From assembly GCA_016787645.1 (NCBI GenBank), contig JAEUUF010000015.1, forward strand, positions 1 to 64,000: DNA of 64,000 bases, written 5' to 3'. The notes under the pieces were generated by a model. It had not been told where the DNA came from, searched no databases, and worked only from the letters and a program-made list of their open reading frames with translations. Position 1 is the first letter of the stretch. The number at the start of each line of letters is the position of its first letter. The stretch is from Cyclobacteriaceae bacterium (lineage in GTDB: Bacteria; Bacteroidota; Bacteroidia; Cytophagales; Cyclobacteriaceae). A program made the position numbers and the translations under genes. Positions 59,226 to 64,000 of this stretch are shown here, piece after piece.

Positions 59226-62200
59226 ATGATCGATCAAGTCATTTCGCTGTCCATGAGGAACCGGTTCCTCGTGCTGCTCATCGCCGCCGGGTTGTTCGGC
59301 TGGGGATTGTTTGCCGTGCGTGAGAACAAAATCGACGCCATACCGGATTTGTCTGAAAACCAAGTAATCGTGTTTACCGAGTGGATGGGCCGCAGCCCCC
59401 AGTTGGTCGAAGACCAGGTCACTTACCCGCTGGTGACTAACCTGCAGGGTCTTCCGCAAGTGAAGTATGTCCGCGCCGCCTCCATGTTCGGCATGAGCTT
59501 CGTTTATGTGATCTTCAACGATGAGGTTGACATCTATTGGGCGCGCGAGCGAGTACTGGAAAGACTCAACTACGCCACGCGCCTTCTGCCCCAGGGAGTA
59601 ACACCTACCCTCGGGCCCGACGGCACGGGAGTCGGGCATGTGCTGTGGTACACACTCGAAGCGCCGGAAATGGATCTTGGCGAGCAGCGGGCACTCCAGG
59701 ATTGGTACATCAAGTTTGGGCTTCAAAATGTGCCGGGCGTAAGTGAGATCGCGTCGTTCGGCGGATTCCAGAAGCAATACCAGATCACGGTCAATCCAAA
59801 CCGACTGACCTATTATGACCTTTCTGTGCCGGAGGTGATCCAGGCGGTGCGGCAGAACAACAATGAGGCGGGTGGTCGGAAATTTGAGATGAGCGATATC
59901 GGTTACATCATCAAGACTACCGGTTATCTCAAATCAGTCGAGGAAATTGAAAACATCGCGCTGAAGACCGTCAACACTATTCCTGTTCGAATTCGGGATG
60001 TAGCTACGGTTCAGATGACCGGAGAAACCCGGCTGGGAATCTTTGATAAAAATGGAGAAGGAGAAGTGGTGGGTGGTATTGTTGTGATGCGCTACAATGA
60101 GAATGCCGCGGAAGTCATTGAGGCAGTCAAGAAGAAGATGGAAGATGTGGCGAAGGGATTGCCCAAGGGAGTGAAGTTCAACATCATTTATGATCGCAGC
60201 GAATTGATTGAGGAGTCGATTTCTTCCATCCGCATTACCCTGCTTGAGGAAATGGCGGTGGTTTCGCTGGTAGTCATCCTGTTCCTGTTTCACTGGCGAA
60301 GTGCGATCAGCATCCTCATCCAGATCCCGGTTACGCTGGCTACAAGTTTCCTCCTGCTGAATGCAATGGGGATTACGTCCAACATTATGTCGCTCACGGG
60401 CATTGCCCTGGCAATCGGCGTGATCGTCGATAATGGCATCATCATGGCTGAAAATGCGTATCGCAACCTGGTGGATCGATCCAGGCGATTGAACGAGGGA
60501 CTTCCTGCTTCCTCGTATGTGCGCGTGCCGGAGGGAGAGCGCCTTGAAATTATTGAGCACTCCTCCCAACAGGTTTCACGAGGCGTATTCTACTCCACGG
60601 TGATCATCATTGTATCCTTCCTTCCTGTATTCCTGTTGACGGGACAGGAGGGGAAGCTGTTTCATCCCCTCGCCTGGACCAAGACATTTATCCTTATTGT
60701 GGATGCGGTATTGGTCGTCACGCTGGCCCCTGTTCTGATTTCTCTTTTCATGAAAGGAAAGTTCAGGGAAGAGGGAAAGAATCCGTTGAACCGGCTGCTC
60801 GAACGTATCTACGAGCCAGTTCTTCGCGCTTGCCTGAAATGGCGCAAGACGACCATTGGCGTTAACGTATTGGCCCTGGCCATCACGGTGCCACTCCTGA
60901 TGAATTCCGGTACCGAATTCATGCCGCCCCTCGATGAACAGTCGATCTTGTTCATGCCGGTAACCTTGCCGGATGTGTCGAACAATGAGATCAAGCGTAT
61001 CCTTCAGGTTCAGGACAAGATTATCAAGTCAGTGCCTGAGGTGGATCAGGTGTTGGGAAAAGCCGGACGGGCCAGCACCGCAACCGACAATGCGCCGATC
61101 AGCATGATTGAGACGATTATTCTGCTTAAACCGAAGTCGCAATGGCGGCCGGGTTTAACCAAGAAGGACATCATCAACCAATTGGATGCTCAACTCCAGA
61201 TCCCCGGCGTAGTCAACGGCTGGACACAACCCATCATCAACCGCATCAACATGCTCGCGACGGGTATTCGGACTGATGTAGGGGTAAAGGTCTATGGCCA
61301 GGATCTTGATTCCATCCAATCAGTCTCCGAAAAAGTAAAGGCGGCACTGGAGGGAGTACCCGGGATAAAGGATTTGTATGTTGATCCTATCACAGGAGGT
61401 AAATACCTCGTCGTGGATATCGATCGAGCCGCAATCGGCCGATACGGACTTACGGTCAATGATGTCAACCTTGTAGTTGAGTCAGCCATTGGAGGCAGTC
61501 CCATCGGGCAGACTATTGAAGGACGTCAACGATTTAGCATCAGTGTCCGTATGGCCCAGGACTATCGGCAAAGCCTCAACCAGCTCCGTCGTATTCCCAT
61601 CCGCACACCCGCAATGGGCACGGTGCCCCTTTCTGCCGTGGCGGCGTTCCGCTTTGAAGATGGACCGCCGATGATTGTTTCTGAAAACGCGTTGCTACGC
61701 GGCGCCGTGTTGTTCAATGTGCGCGATCGCGACCTGGGTGGAACGGTTGAAGAGGCCAAGGAGACGTTGAACCGTGTCATGGGTACGTTGCCCAATGGCT
61801 ATTACCTGGAATGGAGCGGGCAATATGAGAATTTGATTCGCGGTGAGCGGACACTGATGCTGATCCTTCCGGTGGTGCTGCTGATCATTCTTGTATCCCT
61901 TTATCTCGCTTTTAGATCTATGCGCGAAGCGTTTCTAAGCCTGGTGACTGTTCCTTTTGCCCTGATTGGTGGCGCATACCTGGTGTATGCCTACGGGGTG
62001 AACCTTTCGGTGGCGGTGGCCGTGGGATTTATTGCCTTGTTCGGAATTGCCGTCGAGACCGGTGTGGTCATGGTGATCTACCTCAATGATGCGATGCGTC
62101 ATTTGATCGCGCTCCGGGGTAATTCCCGCGAGACGATTACCATGGCTGAGTTGAAGGAATACGTGGTGGCCGGAGCAGCCAAACGGCTACGGCCGAAGTT

Positions 62201-62402
62201 GATGACGGTTTCAGTGTCCTTGTTCGGACTGATCCCGGTACTGTGGTCGACAGGTGTGGGGAGCGATGTGATGTTGCCAATCGTATTGCCGATGATCGGC
62301 GGTGTGCTGACCTCGTCGACGCATATTCTCCTCGTCACCCCGCTCATTTTCCTGATGACCAAGGAATATGAACTGAAGAAGTTTGGAAAGATGGAAATCT
62401 GA
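59226..62402 (+). CDS. cusA: CusA/CzcA-family heavy-metal RND efflux pump
   Basis: A 1058-aa protein. I chose ATG 59226 (MIDQVISLSMRNRFLVLL), the normal N-terminus. It has twelve TM segments in the usual 1 + 5 + 1 + 5 layout with two large periplasmic loops. Visible family segments are AVRENKIDAIPDLSENQVIV, YYDLSVPEVIQAVRQNN, IALAIGVIVDNGIIMAENAYR, and ALFGIAVETGVVMVIYLND. It exports Cu/Ag or related divalent metals through the tripartite complex, with the TolC-like and adaptor genes following it in one operon. The exact metal is not settled by sequence. Confidence 0.92.
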   Translation: MIDQVISLSMRNRFLVLLIAAGLFGWGLFAVRENKIDAIPDLSENQVIVFTEWMGRSPQLVEDQVTYPLVTNLQGLPQVKYVRAASMFGMSFVYVIFNDEVDIYWARERVLERLNYATRLLPQGVTPTLGPDGTGVGHVLWYTLEAPEMDLGEQRALQDWYIKFGLQNVPGVSEIASFGGFQKQYQITVNPNRLTYYDLSVPEVIQAVRQNNNEAGGRKFEMSDIGYIIKTTGYLKSVEEIENIALKTVNTIPVRIRDVATVQMTGETRLGIFDKNGEGEVVGGIVVMRYNENAAEVIEAVKKKMEDVAKGLPKGVKFNIIYDRSELIEESISSIRITLLEEMAVVSLVVILFLFHWRSAISILIQIPVTLATSFLLLNAMGITSNIMSLTGIALAIGVIVDNGIIMAENAYRNLVDRSRRLNEGLPASSYVRVPEGERLEIIEHSSQQVSRGVFYSTVIIIVSFLPVFLLTGQEGKLFHPLAWTKTFILIVDAVLVVTLAPVLISLFMKGKFREEGKNPLNRLLERIYEPVLRACLKWRKTTIGVNVLALAITVPLLMNSGTEFMPPLDEQSILFMPVTLPDVSNNEIKRILQVQDKIIKSVPEVDQVLGKAGRASTATDNAPISMIETIILLKPKSQWRPGLTKKDIINQLDAQLQIPGVVNGWTQPIINRINMLATGIRTDVGVKVYGQDLDSIQSVSEKVKAALEGVPGIKDLYVDPITGGKYLVVDIDRAAIGRYGLTVNDVNLVVESAIGGSPIGQTIEGRQRFSISVRMAQDYRQSLNQLRRIPIRTPAMGTVPLSAVAAFRFEDGPPMIVSENALLRGAVLFNVRDRDLGGTVEEAKETLNRVMGTLPNGYYLEWSGQYENLIRGERTLMLILPVVLLIILVSLYLAFRSMREAFLSLVTVPFALIGGAYLVYAYGVNLSVAVAVGFIALFGIAVETGVVMVIYLNDAMRHLIALRGNSRETITMAELKEYVVAGAAKRLRPKLMTVSVSLFGLIPVLWSTGVGSDVMLPIVLPMIGGVLTSSTHILLVTPLIFLMTKEYELKKFGKMEI

Positions 62403-62406
62403 TTCG

Positions 62407-63684
62407 ATGAGTTCGAAAATGAAATTGAAGATTATGAAAGCTGAAATGAAAAATATCCAATGGGCCGTCCTTCTCCTGGCCTTTTCCTTGACTGCGCGAG
62501 CCCAGGTGATTTCGCTGGACAGTGTATTGCGAGCCATCGACGAGCGAAACCCGATGTTGAAAGAATATGACAGCCGGGTAAAAGCGCAGCAGGCGTATAC
62601 GGCCGGTGCGAAAGGCTGGATGGCACCGATGGTAGGAGCCGGAACATTCATGACTCCTTACCCTGGCCAGAATCCTGAAGAAGCCAGCAAAGGGAGCCTG
62701 ATGATCTCGGTGGAACAGAACATCCCCAACCCCGCGAAGCAAGCCGCCAACGAAAGATACTTCGCTTCCCGTTCCGCTGTAGAGGAACAAGGACGGGCCA
62801 GGCAGGCCAACGTGCTCCGGGCTGAAGCGAGGTCGGCTTATTACCGATGGGTCGTAGCAGAAAAGCGACTTGCTGTTCTGAAGCACAGTGACGCGATCAT
62901 CGATCTCATGCTGAAGCTGGCACGCCTCCGGTATCCGTATAACCAGGGCAGCCTGGGCTCTATCTACAAGGCGGAAGGCCGGCAGCATGAGATCCAAAAC
63001 ATGACCCTCATGACACAGGGAGAAATCGAGGAGGCAAGGTCGCGGCTGAGGGCATTGATGAATATACCGGCAGAAGTGCCGCTGATGGTGGACACCACAC
63101 TCCGTACACGTTTCCTGGCAACAACGTTCGCATCTGATACAGCTGCACTGGCGTCGCAACGAAGCGATGTTCGTCAACTCGAAAAAACCATTGAAGTGAT
63201 GCGTTTGCAACAGCAACTGCAGCAGTACCAGGCAAAGCCGGAATTCAAGGTGCGTTTTGATCATATGCAGCCCCTCGGCGCTGGAATGCCCACGCAATTC
63301 ACTGCCATGGCGATGGTGTCTATTCCCATCGCACCCTGGTCTTCAAAGATGTACAAGGCGGAGGTCAAAGGGATGAGCCATGATATTGAAGCCATGCGTC
63401 GCGGCCGCGAGGCGATCATCGTTGAAACAAAAGGGATGATGGCAGGAATGGCGGCTCAACTGACGCGCATGGAGCAGCAATTGGAAAACTACCAGGATCG
63501 CATTCTGCCAGCGCTGCGTCGAAACTATGAGGCAACCATGGCTGCTTATGAAGAGAACCGCGAACAGCTTCCCATGGTAATCGATGGTTGGGAAGCCATG
63601 AATATGGCCCAGCTGGAGTACACGGAAAAGCTGGGAGAATATTACCAGATGATCGTTCGCTATGAAAAGGAAGCAGAGCGCTAA
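62407..63684 (+). CDS. TolC-family outer-membrane efflux protein
   Basis: A 425-aa protein. ATG 62407 follows the CusA stop by 4 nt; an ATG a little later would still include the signal peptide WAVLLLAFSLTARAQ. Long helices contain the family pattern SLDSVLRAIDERNPMLKEYDSRVKAQQAY, VEQNIPNPAKQ, and a C-terminal ENREQLPMVIDGWEAMNMAQLEYTEK. It forms the outer-membrane channel of the CusA pump. Confidence 0.88.
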   Translation: MSSKMKLKIMKAEMKNIQWAVLLLAFSLTARAQVISLDSVLRAIDERNPMLKEYDSRVKAQQAYTAGAKGWMAPMVGAGTFMTPYPGQNPEEASKGSLMISVEQNIPNPAKQAANERYFASRSAVEEQGRARQANVLRAEARSAYYRWVVAEKRLAVLKHSDAIIDLMLKLARLRYPYNQGSLGSIYKAEGRQHEIQNMTLMTQGEIEEARSRLRALMNIPAEVPLMVDTTLRTRFLATTFASDTAALASQRSDVRQLEKTIEVMRLQQQLQQYQAKPEFKVRFDHMQPLGAGMPTQFTAMAMVSIPIAPWSSKMYKAEVKGMSHDIEAMRRGREAIIVETKGMMAGMAAQLTRMEQQLENYQDRILPALRRNYEATMAAYEENREQLPMVIDGWEAMNMAQLEYTEKLGEYYQMIVRYEKEAER

Positions 63685-63718
63685 ACTGTTGAACATGACA
63701 CCATTTGAATATTTTAAA

Positions 63719-64000
63719 ATGATGCGAGTAATCCTGGTGACCCTGGTGATTCTCGTTGGGTGCACCAACAAGGAGCAGTCAGCCTCCGGGGATCAGTATA
63801 CCTGTCCGATGCACCCGACGGTGGTTTCTGACCACCAGGGTACGTGCCCGGTTTGCGGGATGGACCTCGTGCGCAAAGCCCGGGAAGGTGAAGAGGTCAA
63901 GATTACCGAGGACCTGGCCCGGTTGCTGCAATCGCCGGATGAGACGGTGGTGGCGAATGTGAAGACCATTCGTGGCGAGTATCGCCGTATGCCGCTCCGT
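63719..64000 (+). CDS. CusB-like periplasmic adaptor, partial (cut by window end)
   Basis: The frame is open to base 64000 (94 codons visible). It begins with a lipoprotein signal (RVILVTLVILVGC, lipobox LVGC) and then a heavy-metal-binding segment YTCPMHPTVVSDHQGTCPVCGMDL, as found at the N-terminus of Cus-type adaptors. An ATG at 63695 is in the same frame and could be the start. It is the third gene of the cus operon, and only its beginning is in the window. Confidence 0.88.
   Translation, partial: MMRVILVTLVILVGCTNKEQSASGDQYTCPMHPTVVSDHQGTCPVCGMDLVRKAREGEEVKITEDLARLLQSPDETVVANVKTIRGEYRRMPLR

Noticed and set aside
62344-63297. 317-aa minus-strand open frame
   Set aside because: It is antisense to the CusA end and the TolC gene, and its composition is typical of a shadow frame.
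1-64000. CRISPR array, retron or diversity-generating retroelement
   Set aside because: No regularly spaced repeats were seen, and no reverse transcriptase signature (YxDD in a suitable protein) or template-repeat pair was found by reading.

Overview
The window looks like a chromosome segment of a Bacteroidota bacterium, probably a Cytophagales-type soil or water species. The reasons are a secreted protein with a type IX secretion sorting tail, a tRNA promoter of the Bacteroidota TTTG/19 nt/TAnnTTTG form, a HYC_CC_PP-type small protein beside a CusA pump, a GxxExxY gene, and Bacteroidota-style WYL and tyrosine-recombinase proteins. The genus cannot be fixed from the sequence alone.

Bases about 179-31051 form a 30.9 kb integrated genomic island. 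It sits in the 3' end of a tRNA-Lys(UUU) gene (119-191) and is bounded by a 14-bp direct repeat (179-192 and 31038-31051). A tyrosine recombinase lies next to the right end and an excisionase-like HTH gene next to the left end. The island is visibly more AT-rich than the flank. It carries a DUF3987 primase/helicase-like protein but no recognisable relaxase, conjugation or capsid gene, so it resembles a non-self-transmissible element or a phage-satellite-like defence island. Its layout is: (1) maintenance genes, 0.4-4.7 kb; (2) a single-polypeptide type ISP restriction-modification enzyme of the LlaGI kind, followed in one run by a small barrel-like protein, a 68-aa protein, a DUF262/HNH (GmrSD-like) protein and a 796-aa zinc-ribbon plus PD-(D/E)XK protein, 4.7-14.5 kb; (3) orphan genes, including a membrane/coiled-coil/zinc-finger protein and a DnaB-like ATPase that lacks the P-loop lysine, 14.7-18.7 kb; (4) a four-gene overlapping operon of an SMC-like ATPase, a Toprim protein, a kleisin-like protein and a small MksE-like protein, which I read as a compact, divergent Wadjet/MksBEFG-type system, 18.9-24.0 kb; (5) a group with several nucleases (Cas4-like/DEDD exonuclease DUF2779, HNH with a membrane anchor, coiled-coil RmuC-like) and a WYL regulator, 24.2-29.1 kb; (6) a small barrel protein and the integrase, 29.2-30.8 kb.

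Two regulatory layers can be read directly. A 17-bp palindrome (TTGACA-N5-TGTCAA) occurs three times, only in the two divergent promoter regions of block 5, and is the likely operator of the WYL regulator. Separately, an AAATACC box with a TAnnTTTG-like -7 element about 24 nt further on stands upstream of five genes (HTH, 862, 3677, 29166 and integrase), always in the gene's own orientation. These look like co-regulated mobility and maintenance promoters, distinct from the defence cargo.

From 31.1 kb onward the sequence is ordinary chromosome: a T9SS beta-helix protein, a TolB-like/TPR protein, a PI-PLC-like phosphodiesterase, a fatty-acid desaturase, DoxX, a CsgG-like/HEAT protein, an NMO-like protein and a GH13 enzyme. 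These are followed by a sulfide-oxidation/sulfur-relay group (SQR, DsrC/TusE-like, DsrE-like), then a metal group (AraC regulator with an HMA-like head, CopA). Next come a GxxExxY gene framed by about 47-bp inverted repeats, a pyruvate-kinase-like protein, a GH2-type jelly-roll protein, a two-component system, malate:quinone oxidoreductase, and a Cus-type tripartite metal efflux operon that runs off the right edge.
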